A DNA stretch of 64,000 nt from an uncultured Dorea sp. (lineage in GTDB: Bacteria; Bacillota; Clostridia; Lachnospirales; Lachnospiraceae): positions 1-64,000 of the forward strand of contig CAJTYU010000008.1 in assembly GCA_910584095.1 (NCBI GenBank), in the 5' to 3' direction. The notes beneath the pieces are model-generated. The model did not search any database. It saw only the letters and a list, made by a program, of their open reading frames with translations, and was not told the origin of the DNA. Numbering within the stretch: position 1 is the first letter of the stretch; every line of letters begins with the position of its first letter. This document shows, piece by piece, positions 1 to 7,829 of the stretch. Position numbers and translations under genes: made by a program.

Positions 1-51
1 GACGACCCCTTCATTACGAGTGAAGTGCTCTACCGACTGAGCTATTCCAGC
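1..51 (-). tRNA. tRNA-Thr (anticodon CGT), 3' part cut by window edge
   Basis: Read on the minus strand from 51, the sequence folds as a tRNA: acceptor arm GCTGGAA, D arm GCTC/GAGC, anticodon stem CTTCA/TGAAG around the loop CTCGTAA, then the variable region. The anticodon is CGT, which reads threonine ACG codons. The T arm and the 3' acceptor strand lie beyond position 1, so the gene is partial. Confidence 0.93.
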
Positions 52-83
52 ACGAATGGCTGCATATGACAGCCACAACTATT

Positions 84-111
84 ATTATAACCATTTTACA
101 AAATATTGCAA
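84..111 (-). promoter_or_regulatory. Promoter of the tRNA-Thr gene
   Basis: On the minus strand there is a -35-like TTGCAA (106-111), a 16-base spacer and a perfect -10 TATAAT (84-89), about 33 bases upstream of the tRNA 5' end. Inferred by pattern only. Confidence 0.6.
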
Positions 112-126
112 GCTTTTTTTCTCTAT

Positions 127-1023
127 CTAAGTTTCCAAACTTGAATTTTGATTGGATTTCATCTGAATTTCCACCTGATGATATGGAATTATAATCCCCT
201 CTTCATCCAATGTAAGCTTAATATTCTCCAGCATCTGCCATCTGACCGGCCAGTACTCGTCTGTCTTCACCCAGCCCCTCATACCGATTTCTACGCCGTC
301 CATACCAAGCTCCGATACAAAGATATTTCGCTCCCGTTCCTTACTAATCCGCTCATCCCTCTCCATCAGAGTCCAGAGGACTTCCTTCGCCCTCCTCAAA
401 TCAGATTCATAGGATATGCTGACCTTTACTTCTAGACGGCGTTCATCCATCTGCGTTACATTTGTCAGGCTGTTGTTGGTCAGCATCCCATTGGGAATGA
501 TTACGGAGCGGTTATCCATAGTAAGCAATTTTGTATAAAACATCTGGATTTCCTGCACGGTCCCCTCATTTCCATGATTATCCTCAATAATATAGTCCCC
601 TACAATAAAAGGCTTCAGAAGAAGAATCAGAACGCCTCCCGCAAAATTTGACAAACTTCCCTGTAATGCCAGACCCAGCGCCACGCCTGCCGATGCAATA
701 ATTGCCGCAACTGAAGCAGTATCCATACCAAATTTTGTCGCAATTGTAAATATCAGAATCCCATTCAGTCCGAACTTTAACAGAGAATCTACAAACTGCT
801 CTACGCCCTTATCTACGCTGGAGCGTTTCAGCATCGTTCCCGTAAGCTTTCGGAGCCAGTTGATCACAATCCTTCCAATAAAGAAAAAAACAAGCGCCAT
901 AATCACCTGAATACCGAAGCCAATCAGGGATGGTATATGCTCCTGAACATACTGAATAGAAGCGCTCACATCCTCTGTCGCCTCCTGCGCCGTTTCCTGG
1001 GTTGTCTCAATAACCTCTTCCAT
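127..1023 (-). CDS. Small-conductance mechanosensitive channel, MscS family
   Basis: Osmotic safety valve of the inner membrane that opens under tension and releases solutes. The 298-residue protein has three hydrophobic segments (about residues 33-58, 80-100 and 103-135). The last is Gly/Ala-rich and includes GVALGLALQGSLSNFAGG, typical of the MscS pore helix. It is followed by the beta domain (IPNGMLTNNSLTN) and a mixed alpha/beta C-terminal domain. Length matches the compact MscS group. The ATG at 1023 has a good AGGAGG site about 10 bases upstream. The N-terminal 30 residues are acidic and Thr/Gln-rich. It stands alone between the tRNA and the pgeF group. Confidence 0.93.
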   Translation of the reverse strand: MEEVIETTQETAQEATEDVSASIQYVQEHIPSLIGFGIQVIMALVFFFIGRIVINWLRKLTGTMLKRSSVDKGVEQFVDSLLKFGLNGILIFTIATKFGMDTASVAAIIASAGVALGLALQGSLSNFAGGVLILLLKPFIVGDYIIEDNHGNEGTVQEIQMFYTKLLTMDNRSVIIPNGMLTNNSLTNVTQMDERRLEVKVSISYESDLRRAKEVLWTLMERDERISKERERNIFVSELGMDGVEIGMRGWVKTDEYWPVRWQMLENIKLTLDEEGIIIPYHQVEIQMKSNQNSSLET

Positions 1024-1112
1024 CTCCCTAACTCCTCCTAAGACATATTCTCTATCTGATCTTGACGACTGCCTATGACTTTACACTATGCTCTTAATCT
1101 TTACATAATTAT

Positions 1113-1946
1113 TTATTCCCCTGTAATTGCAAGAAATGCACTTAAATTCCCCCTGTCTGTCCCGGTAACCCTGTGGGAAAAGAATATCTCCGGATTACAG
1201 CAGGTACATGCATTGGTAACAGCTATATGTTCCTTCTTAATTCCGGCCTCCAGCAGATTAATTTCATTTGCCCGCCAGAGATTTAGCTGATATTTTCCAT
1301 TTTCTTTTTGATAATATAAGGATTCCCAATATTCTTCCCGGTAATTCTCCCGAACCTGGCTGATAACATCTTCGCTTACCTCATAACAGTCCTGACAGAT
1401 CGACGGACCTATCGCTGCAATTACATCCGCCGGGTCCGTTCCAAATACTTCCTGCATTCTGTCCGCAGTAACATTCGCCATCTTATTTACAGTTCCCCGC
1501 CATCCGGAATGGCTGAGTCCAACCGCCTTCTTTACCGGGTCCACAAAAAATAGAGGGACACAGTCCGCATAAAAGGTTACAAGACATAAGCCCGGCACAT
1601 TGGTAATCATTCCATCCGTATCAGGAAGGGATGCGCCGGCATCTTTTTCTGTCGCCACTGCCACATTCGTCGTATGTGTCTGACAGCTATATACCATCAT
1701 CCTCTCATCTACGCCGACAGCCGAAGCAATCCTTCTCCGGTTCTCTGCAATATCCGCCGTATCATCCCCTCTGGTCGTACTAATATTCATGGACGCCCAG
1801 ACCCCTTTGCTCACTCCTCCCAGCCTGGTAGAAAATCCGTGCTTTACCAGTCCGGTCCGCTCAAGCAGCGGATAAGACAAATAGGGTACCCCGCCTTTCT
1901 CCTTGATATCAAATATATGCTCCTGATTCTTGTATTTTATCTTCAT
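1113..1946 (-). CDS. pgeF: Peptidoglycan editing factor PgeF / multicopper-oxidase-like YfiH-YlmD family
   Basis: A laccase-domain (DUF152) protein. Members remove mis-incorporated serine-containing peptidoglycan precursors, and some bind purine nucleosides; the exact substrate here is not known. Family metal and active-site signatures are visible: CQTHTTNVAV, FYADCVPLFFVDP and GLSHSGWRGTV. I chose the ATG at 1946 over 1952: the AGGGAG site sits 8 bases before 1946 and only 2 before 1952. The 1952 ATG overlaps the TAA of the upstream YraN-type gene, so the two are probably translationally coupled. About 277 residues, a normal length for the family. Confidence 0.92.
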   Translation of the reverse strand: MKIKYKNQEHIFDIKEKGGVPYLSYPLLERTGLVKHGFSTRLGGVSKGVWASMNISTTRGDDTADIAENRRRIASAVGVDERMMVYSCQTHTTNVAVATEKDAGASLPDTDGMITNVPGLCLVTFYADCVPLFFVDPVKKAVGLSHSGWRGTVNKMANVTADRMQEVFGTDPADVIAAIGPSICQDCYEVSEDVISQVRENYREEYWESLYYQKENGKYQLNLWRANEINLLEAGIKKEHIAVTNACTCCNPEIFFSHRVTGTDRGNLSAFLAITGE

Positions 1947-1951
1947 ATTCA

Positions 1952-2338
1952 TTACTCCCTGTAGTCGAAGGCATTTTTGTACAGCTTAATTGAAAAAAAT
2001 GCTGTCTCCTCCTTCCTGTTTCCGAGAATCCCTGCCACGTCAAACCGGCAGGGTATATAAGACAAACCATGGACTGTAATATAATGCAGCGCACACTTAG
2101 AAATCACCCTCTGCTTTCTCATATCCACCGCCTCCTCCGGCCTTCCGGCAGACAGATCAGTCCGGAATTTTACTTCACAGAATACAAGATATTCCTTGTC
2201 TTTTGCAATAATGTCAATCTCGCCGTACCTGCAGCGGTAATTATATTCCAAAATCTGATATCCCAGGCTCTCCAAATACGCGCCTGCCGCCTGTTCATAT
2301 AACGCTCCGGTCTGCCTGTTATTTTTCCTTCTCCCCAT
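1952..2338 (-). CDS. YraN family protein (UPF0102), predicted endonuclease-like fold
   Basis: A 128-residue protein with the family core GALYEQAAGAYLESLGYQI, then RYGEIDIIAKD and FCEVKFRT. The E-D-EVK pattern resembles the PD-(D/E)XK nuclease catalytic set, so a nuclease role is inferred; no defined function is established for the family. It lies between rnhB and pgeF, a common Firmicute arrangement. Many relatives carry a small FlhB-like gene between rnhB and yraN; here only 81 bases separate them and no such gene is seen. Confidence 0.88.
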   Translation of the reverse strand: MGRRKNNRQTGALYEQAAGAYLESLGYQILEYNYRCRYGEIDIIAKDKEYLVFCEVKFRTDLSAGRPEEAVDMRKQRVISKCALHYITVHGLSYIPCRFDVAGILGNRKEETAFFSIKLYKNAFDYRE

Positions 2339-2419
2339 ATAATACCCATGATTCCTCTTTCATCTTCAAAACTGCCGGCATCTCCCTCTCGGGCAACAGC
2401 GTGCAGACTTTTGATGCCC

Positions 2420-3079
2420 TCAGATATATTTCCCAATAAAACTTTTCCGGTGGATGGCGCAAGGGCCAAGCCTCTTTAATCCTTCAATGTGCGCCTTCGT
2501 TCCATATCCTTTATTACTTGCAAAATCATAGCCAGGATATTCGCTGTCATACTCCTTCATCAGCCGGTCCCTTGTGACTTTTGCAATAATACTTGCCGCA
2601 GCGATTGAAACGCTTTTTGCATCTCCCTTAATAATCGGAACCTGAGGAATACCCACTTCTGGTATTGTCACCGCGTCATTCAGGAGAATATCCGGCTCAA
2701 TGGCAAGCTTTTCAATCGCCATGCGCATTGCCTCATAGGTAGCCTGCAGGATATTGATCTCGTCAATCCTCTCTGGATCCGCCATGCCGATTCCCACAGC
2801 CACAGCCCGCTCCATAATCACATCGTACAACTCTTCTCTCTTTTTTTCTGAAAGCTTTTTTGAATCATTCAGGTATAGAATGGGCTGGTTTTTCGGAAGG
2901 ATAACCGCGGCCGCTGTTACCGGTCCGGCAAAGGGCCCTCTGCCCACCTCGTCAATACCGCAGACGGCATGATAATCTGTGTATTTTTTTTCATAAACGC
3001 TCATGGCTTGCGTACGGGCAATTTCTTTCTCCAGTTTTTCCTTCTGTTTTCTTATCTTTTCCTCTTCCCGCTTATTCAT
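2420..3079 (-). CDS. rnhB: Ribonuclease HII
   Basis: Cleaves the RNA strand of RNA-DNA hybrids and starts removal of single ribonucleotides from DNA. The family signature CGIDEVGRGPFAGPV carries the first two catalytic acidic residues (D, E); a further Asp follows in the LLNDAVTIP and SKKLSEKKREEL regions. The first 40 residues are a Lys/Glu-rich helix that precedes the catalytic core. Its start overlaps the end of the upstream signal peptidase gene by 8 bases, so the pair is likely co-translated. Confidence 0.95.
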   Translation of the reverse strand: MNKREEEKIRKQKEKLEKEIARTQAMSVYEKKYTDYHAVCGIDEVGRGPFAGPVTAAAVILPKNQPILYLNDSKKLSEKKREELYDVIMERAVAVGIGMADPERIDEINILQATYEAMRMAIEKLAIEPDILLNDAVTIPEVGIPQVPIIKGDAKSVSIAAASIIAKVTRDRLMKEYDSEYPGYDFASNKGYGTKAHIEGLKRLGPCAIHRKSFIGKYI

Positions 3080-3641
3080 GACGGATGACTCCCATATTAT
3101 TAAATGGATAAATCCGCACCCATGCGCGGCCGAGCAAATCTTTTCTCGTCAGCACCCCCACGCTGGGATCTCTGCTGTCCGAGCTGTGATTCCGGTTATC
3201 TCCCAGTACAAAATATTCATCCTTTCCCAGCGTAATCGGCTCTGCGGCAATACCGCCGCCCTCCATCACCTCTGCGCCATAGACGTCGCTTTCTAATTTC
3301 TGCCCGTTAATATATGTATATCCATCCTTCACCTGTACCGTTTCCCCAGGCAGGCCGACAATCCTCTTAATATAGAATACATTGTCCTCATACTGATATG
3401 GAAATACTATAATATCAAATCTTTTCGGATCGCGGAAACGATAGGATATCTTATCCACGATCAATTGATCCCCATCCTGAAGCGTCGTTTCCATGGAATG
3501 TCCGCTAACGCTGGTTCGTTGTCCTACAAAAGTAATAATCAAAAGCGCAAGTCCGATAATAATAGCAATATAAAGAATCCAGCCAATCAAAGCTCCAAGC
3601 ACAGAGCGGGACCTGCTTTTTTCTCTTTTATCTCTGCCCAT
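3072..3641 (-). CDS. lepB: Signal peptidase I (first of two copies)
   Basis: Membrane serine protease that removes signal peptides from exported proteins. A basic N-terminus precedes one transmembrane helix (about residues 17-40). The catalytic Ser lies in SGHSMETTL and the catalytic Lys in YIKRIVGLPGE. The C-terminal box GDNRNHSSDSRDPSVG is intact. 189 residues, the size of the Gram-positive short type. A second copy at 4547-5302 lies on the other side of rbgA. Confidence 0.95.
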   Translation of the reverse strand: MGRDKREKSRSRSVLGALIGWILYIAIIIGLALLIITFVGQRTSVSGHSMETTLQDGDQLIVDKISYRFRDPKRFDIIVFPYQYEDNVFYIKRIVGLPGETVQVKDGYTYINGQKLESDVYGAEVMEGGGIAAEPITLGKDEYFVLGDNRNHSSDSRDPSVGVLTRKDLLGRAWVRIYPFNNMGVIRHE

Positions 3642-3677
3642 TTTAAATTTCCCCTTTCAGTTCATAGTGTAACATAA

Positions 3678-4520
3678 CTATCCCGGATATTCCAGTGTCA
3701 GTCTTCCAAGCCTCCCATTCCGAAAGTCATCCATAAGAAGCCCCGCCGCTTTTTCAGTATCAAGTTCATTTCCCCGGACCAGACAGTGCCTGCTCTCTGC
3801 AATCCCGTTCAGGCATGCATAAGAATCCTCCGCCTCTTTGATTCCATATTTTTCTGCAAGGATTCCCGGATAAGCCTGATTCACAAACCGGATAAACTCT
3901 GCCCCTAATTCTTCCACATTCAATATCTCATCCTTAATGGATCCGATAAATGCCAGCTTAAGTCCTACGCTCTGGTCCTCAAATTTCGGCCACAAAATAC
4001 CCGGCGTATCCAAAAGCTCTACCTGCTTATTCAGACGTATCCACTGCTTTCCTTTCGTAACACCCGGCTTATTGCCGGTTTTAGCCGCCGCTTTTCCGGC
4101 CAGCGAATTGATAAATGTAGACTTGCCCACATTCGGAATCCCAACCACCATAGCGCGTACCGGGCGATTTAAGATTCCTTTCTTACGGTCGCGCTCTATC
4201 TTCTCCCTGCAGGCCTCCTGTATAACATTCTGAATAGATTTTAAGCCGCCGCCCTTTTTAGAATTTACTTTAACACAAGAAAATCCCTGTTTCTCGAAAT
4301 AAATCTTCCATTCCTCATTCCATCTGTCTTCCGCTAAATCTGCCTTATTCAGCAAAATTAATCTGGCTTTATTCTTTCCCAGCTCATCAATATCAGGATT
4401 CCGGCTTGCAAGCGGCACTCTGGCATCCACAAGCTCAATTACCAGATCAATTAACTTGATATTTTCCTGCATCATACGCTTTGCTTTCGTCATATGACCA
4501 GGATACCATTGAAAATGCAT
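3678..4520 (-). CDS. rbgA: Ribosome biogenesis GTPase RbgA (YlqF)
   Basis: Circularly permuted GTPase needed for a late step of 50S subunit assembly. The G4 motif (LLNKADL) comes first, followed by the G1 P-loop GIPNVGKSTFIN and the G3 motif LDTPGIL. The C-terminal helical domain follows. I set the start at the ATG at 4520, which gives MHFQWYPGHMTKAKR, aligning with the usual Q-W-F-P-G-H-M start; GGAGGAG lies just upstream. Longer readings (4532, 4595) run into the upstream signal peptidase gene. About 280 residues. Confidence 0.94.
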   Translation of the reverse strand: MHFQWYPGHMTKAKRMMQENIKLIDLVIELVDARVPLASRNPDIDELGKNKARLILLNKADLAEDRWNEEWKIYFEKQGFSCVKVNSKKGGGLKSIQNVIQEACREKIERDRKKGILNRPVRAMVVGIPNVGKSTFINSLAGKAAAKTGNKPGVTKGKQWIRLNKQVELLDTPGILWPKFEDQSVGLKLAFIGSIKDEILNVEELGAEFIRFVNQAYPGILAEKYGIKEAEDSYACLNGIAESRHCLVRGNELDTEKAAGLLMDDFRNGRLGRLTLEYPG

Positions 4521-4546
4521 AGTCTCCTCCATATCTGCTTCTCTTG

Positions 4547-5302
4547 TTAATCCTTTACAAAACCGGCGTGTTCCAAAGGCGAAAGAACAAACCATACTCT
4601 GCCATAGATGTGAGTCCGTTTCACATTGCCTACATCAGCCATACGGCTGTCCTCGCTTTTATCACTGTCATCTCCCAGAACAAAGAATTCATCCCCGTCC
4701 AGTTCCATCTTTTCAGTAACAATTCCAACGTCTCTAATTTCCTTAGTGATATAGTCCTCCTCAAGCTTTTCACCGTCAATATAGATTCTTCCTTCAATAA
4801 TCTCCACCGTCTCCCCCGGAAGGCCGATAATACGCTTAATATAATAATGCGAATTCTCATTTCCCTTCGGTTTAAATACAATAATATCTCCGCGTTTGGG
4901 AGAACTTGTATTATATATAAAGCGGTTAACCAGCACCACATCCCCGTTCTGCAGCACCGGATTCATAGAATCCCCGATTGTGCTGACGCGCTGTCCAAAA
5001 TACCACACAAAAACAAAAGCAAAGAGGATCACCAACGCAGCCTGAAGAATCCAAATTCCAAGCTGCTTTACTTTCTCTAAGGAAATAGAATTTTTCAAAT
5101 CCAAATCCTTGAAGCTCCATCTCTTCTTTTTCCGTCTTCCGGACTTTCTTTTTGGTCCCTTCTTTTTCTCCTTTTTAGGCTTCTTTGGCTCCAGTCTTTC
5201 CCGTATCTTCTGTTCAATCTCATCAACAGGGAGCTTCTTCTTTTTTCTTTTCTTTATCTTATCAGGCTTTACACCTCTAATCCTTCCCGGCATACCATTC
5301 AC
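4547..5302 (-). CDS. lepB: Signal peptidase I (second copy) with long Lys/Arg-rich cytoplasmic extension
   Basis: Second type I signal peptidase. After about 75 strongly basic residues (many Lys runs) there is one membrane helix (about residues 85-107), the Ser box GDSMNPVLQNGD, the Lys box YYIKRIIGLPGE and the GDDSDKSEDSR box. The catalytic dyad is intact. The basic tail is far longer than in the first copy and would lie in the cytoplasm near the membrane or ribosome. Such paralogues often split substrates. The gene is followed closely by rbgA and then the other lepB. Confidence 0.93.
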   Translation of the reverse strand: MNGMPGRIRGVKPDKIKKRKKKKLPVDEIEQKIRERLEPKKPKKEKKKGPKRKSGRRKKKRWSFKDLDLKNSISLEKVKQLGIWILQAALVILFAFVFVWYFGQRVSTIGDSMNPVLQNGDVVLVNRFIYNTSSPKRGDIIVFKPKGNENSHYYIKRIIGLPGETVEIIEGRIYIDGEKLEEDYITKEIRDVGIVTEKMELDGDEFFVLGDDSDKSEDSRMADVGNVKRTHIYGRVWFVLSPLEHAGFVKD

Positions 5303-5384
5303 CCTTTATGAAAATAAGGATATCCTATATTTCCCAAAACAGCTCGCAACCTCCATAATCTACTACAGCAAAATTTCCGGATAT

Positions 5385-5421
5385 TAAAAAATCAGGGACA
5401 AGTACAGATGTATTTGTCCCC
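5385..5421 (-). terminator. Rho-independent terminator of the trmD-rplS unit
   Basis: On the minus strand, arms GGGACAA (5414-5420) and TTGTCCC (5395-5401) are followed by a run of six T (5386-5391). It lies 15 bases beyond the rplS stop. Confidence 0.75.
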
Positions 5422-5435
5422 TTTCCCGTCTCCAG

Positions 5436-5783
5436 TTATCTTACCAGCTCTTTTACCTTCGCTGCTTTGCCTACACGGTCTCTCAAGTAATACAGTTTCG
5501 CCCTTCTTACCTTACCTCTGCGAACAACCTCAACCTTCTCTACATTGGGTGAGTGCAGCGGCCATGTCTTTTCAACGCCAACGCCGTTAGAGAACTTTCT
5601 TACAGTAAATGTAGCTCTTGCGCCACCGCCCTGCTTCTTAAGTACGGTACCTTCGAAAACCTGTATTCTCTCCCGGTTCCCTTCCTTAATCTTTCCATAT
5701 ACCTTCACCGTATCTCCAACGTTGAATACCGGTACATTCTCTTTCAGCTGTTCTGCTTCAATATTCTTAATAATATCGTTCAT
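5436..5783 (-). CDS. rplS: 50S ribosomal protein L19
   Basis: Ribosomal protein at the 30S-50S interface. The 115-residue sequence has the family cores FNVGDTVKVYGKI, RIQVFEGTV and SPNVEKVEVVRRGKVRRAKLYYLR. AAGGAGG lies 7-13 bases upstream of the ATG. It is the last gene of the rimM-trmD-rplS unit, 96 bases after trmD. That spacer is where some Firmicutes carry an L19 autoregulatory leader RNA; I could not confirm one by eye. Confidence 0.97.
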   Translation of the reverse strand: MNDIIKNIEAEQLKENVPVFNVGDTVKVYGKIKEGNRERIQVFEGTVLKKQGGGARATFTVRKFSNGVGVEKTWPLHSPNVEKVEVVRRGKVRRAKLYYLRDRVGKAAKVKELVR

Positions 5784-5879
5784 TGTGTGACCTCCTTATT
5801 ATTCGGATGTTCATAATACATTCATCTGATATCGTACCAGAGGACCATCTCTATTCTTCTCACAACACGCTATATCTTA

Positions 5880-6680
5880 TCACATTCCGACAAAGATTGC
5901 AAGATAATTTTCTGCAAGCTCTTTTTCTTTTTCCGTCAGTTCTGCTCCTTTCAGCAAGTCCGGGCGATTTTTTGCCGTCCTAATAACAGACTGTTCTCTC
6001 CGCCACTTCTCAATATTGGCATGATGCCCGGACAATAAAATCTCAGGCACCTTTTTTTCATGCCAGACCTCAGGTCTCGAATACTGAGGATATTCCAGCA
6101 GATTATCCTGAAAGCTCTCAAATTCAGCGGACACATCATTATGAAGCACTCCCGGAACCATTCTGGAAATTGCATCCACCATTACCATAGCCGGCAGTTC
6201 GCCGCCTGTCAGCACATAATCTCCAATGGAAACATAATCGGTAACAATTTCCTCCAGCACACGCTCGTCAATCCCCTCATAATGCCCGCACAAAAATATA
6301 AGTTCTTCTTCCTCCGCCAGTTCTTCCGCCATCTTTTGGTTAAACGTCCTTCCCTGAGGAGACATATAGAGAACCCTCGGCCTTTTACCGGCCCTATCTC
6401 TAATCCTTTCTTTGGAATCCTGACTGCCCTCTTTCTTTCCTGCCTCAATTTTCTCCGTCACAGCTTGGTAACACTGATATACCGGCTCCGCCTGAATCAG
6501 CATCCCCGCGCCTCCTCCATACGGGTAATCGTCCACACTCTGATGCTTATTATAAGCATAATCCCTAATATTCACCGCCTCAATTGACAGAATCCCTTTA
6601 TCCATTGCTCTTCCGATAATACTGGTATTCAGCCCTCCCATAATCATATCCGGAAATAGCGTCATTATATGAATATTCAT
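5880..6680 (-). CDS. trmD: tRNA (guanine-37-N1)-methyltransferase
   Basis: Methylates G37 of tRNAs with SAM and prevents frameshifting. SPOUT-class trefoil-knot motifs are clear: CGHYEGIDERV and SIGDYVLTGGELPAM. The start MNIHIMTLFPDMI is typical. 266 residues; a Lys/Glu-rich loop at about residues 75-98 is longer than in many homologues. The ATG overlaps the stop of rimM, so the two are coupled. Confidence 0.97.
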   Translation of the reverse strand: MNIHIMTLFPDMIMGGLNTSIIGRAMDKGILSIEAVNIRDYAYNKHQSVDDYPYGGGAGMLIQAEPVYQCYQAVTEKIEAGKKEGSQDSKERIRDRAGKRPRVLYMSPQGRTFNQKMAEELAEEEELIFLCGHYEGIDERVLEEIVTDYVSIGDYVLTGGELPAMVMVDAISRMVPGVLHNDVSAEFESFQDNLLEYPQYSRPEVWHEKKVPEILLSGHHANIEKWRREQSVIRTAKNRPDLLKGAELTEKEKELAENYLAIFVGM

Positions 6681-7186
6681 GAAACGAGTCCCTCCATCAG
6701 ATGGATTACCATCCGGTTTCTTTCAACATCCACATCCAAAATGCATTCCCGGATTGCAGGAACCAGTACTTCTCCGTATTCTTTTGCAGCGATAATATAC
6801 ACGTCATTAGCTCCCGTCTCCATCACATCCTTTAAATTCCCAAAGAAGTTTCCATCCTCTGTATAAACTTCCAAACCAAGCATATCTGCAATATAATACT
6901 CATTCTCGCCAAGCTCTACGGCATCTTCTCTGTCGACTAGCAGACTCTTTCCCCGGTATTTCTCAATATCATTGATATTATCTATCCCTTTAAACTTCAA
7001 GATCGCAAACTTTTTAAAAAATTTTACATCCTCAATCTCAAGAGGCATCTGTTCTTTTCCCGTGTCCATATATACCTTTTTAAGCTGCTTAAACCGCTCC
7101 GCGTCATCTGTAGTGGGAAATACCTTCACCTCTCCGCGTATGCCGTGCGTAGACGATATCACTCCAACTTGTAACTGTTTCTCCAT
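6677..7186 (-). CDS. rimM: 16S rRNA processing / ribosome maturation factor RimM
   Basis: Assembly factor for the 30S head, binding protein S19. It has the N-terminal RimM domain (LQVGVISSTHGIRGEVKVFPTTDD) and a C-terminal PRC-barrel (YYIADMLGLEVYTEDG). I set the start at 7186 (MEKQLQVG), with AAGGAG 7 bases upstream; the frame is open to 7240 but the added residues are not family-like. About 169 residues. Confidence 0.95.
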   Translation of the reverse strand: MEKQLQVGVISSTHGIRGEVKVFPTTDDAERFKQLKKVYMDTGKEQMPLEIEDVKFFKKFAILKFKGIDNINDIEKYRGKSLLVDREDAVELGENEYYIADMLGLEVYTEDGNFFGNLKDVMETGANDVYIIAAKEYGEVLVPAIRECILDVDVERNRMVIHLMEGLVS

Positions 7187-7242
7187 TTTCCACTCCTTAA
7201 TAATCCTTAAAATACCGGCTGCAGCCCTTAAATCGCTCAAGA

Positions 7243-7284
7243 GAAAAAGTCCCTCTGAACGCTATAAAAACGCGCCGGGGACTT
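7243..7284 (-). terminator. Intra-operon stem-loop with T-tract (attenuator) between khpA and rimM
   Basis: On the minus strand, AAGTCCC (7278-7284) pairs with GGGACTT (7247-7253), and five T follow (7244-7248). It lies just after the khpA stop and about 57 bases before the rimM start, so it could partly separate the ribosomal/SRP genes from rimM-trmD-rplS. Confidence 0.6.
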
Positions 7285-7291
7285 CTCGTTA

Positions 7292-7522
7292 TTAACCAGC
7301 GATATCAACAATCACTTTCTTATCTTCCTTTGCCGCAGCTGCCTTTACTACAGAACGGATTGCCTTGGCAATACGCCCCTGCTTTCCGATAACTTTACCC
7401 ATATCAGATTCTGATACACGTACTTCAACCACCGTTGTACGGCCTTCCTGTTTCTCGGTAACAACCACTTCATCAGGATTATCCACCAATGCTTTTGCAA
7501 TGACTTCAACTAATTCTCTCAT
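7292..7522 (-). CDS. khpA: KH-domain RNA-binding protein KhpA
   Basis: A 76-residue single KH domain with the GKVIGKQGRIAKAIRSVV signature (GxxG loop GKQG). In Firmicutes KhpA pairs with KhpB (Jag) and binds many RNAs, linked to cell division and growth. The position between rpsP and rimM is the usual one. Confidence 0.95.
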   Translation of the reverse strand: MRELVEVIAKALVDNPDEVVVTEKQEGRTTVVEVRVSESDMGKVIGKQGRIAKAIRSVVKAAAAKEDKKVIVDIAG

Positions 7523-7543
7523 GAATGAGCACCTCCGCCAATA

Positions 7544-7795
7544 CTATTTTTCAATGCCGGCTGCCTTGAAGAGCTTTCCAACCACCTCTGTCGGCTGTGC
7601 ACCATTGTTAAGCCATTTTTTCGCCGCTTCCTCATTAATAGAATATCCGCTTGGATCAAGATTCGGATCATAAGTACCAATCTCCTCAATGAATCTTCCA
7701 TCTCTTGGGGATCTGGAATCAGCTACAACGATTCTATAGAAAGGAGCCTTCTTCTGTCCCATTCTTTTTAATCTGATCTTTACTGCCATTTTCAT
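7544..7795 (-). CDS. rpsP: 30S ribosomal protein S16
   Basis: Early 30S assembly protein. The start VKIRLKRMGQKKAPFYRIVV and the later DPSGYSINEEAAKKWLNNGAQ region are typical. 83 residues. It follows ffh by 34 bases and precedes khpA by 21. Confidence 0.98.
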   Translation of the reverse strand: MKMAVKIRLKRMGQKKAPFYRIVVADSRSPRDGRFIEEIGTYDPNLDPSGYSINEEAAKKWLNNGAQPTEVVGKLFKAAGIEK

Positions 7796-7829
7796 TCACC
7801 TCCGTAATAGTTCACTTTTTTAATTTATG

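Noticed and set aside
2170..2469. 99-codon ORF between rnhB and the YraN-type gene, considered as the small FlhB-like gene often found here
   Set aside because: Its residues do not resemble the FlhB-like family, and its 3' half lies in another frame of the YraN-type gene; no good ribosome site.
4547..5080. Plus-strand 178-codon ORF opposite the second signal peptidase
   Set aside because: Fully antisense to a gene with intact catalytic motifs and no family-like content.
5784..5879. Possible L19 leader RNA upstream of rplS
   Set aside because: The location fits but I could not find a convincing conserved fold by eye.
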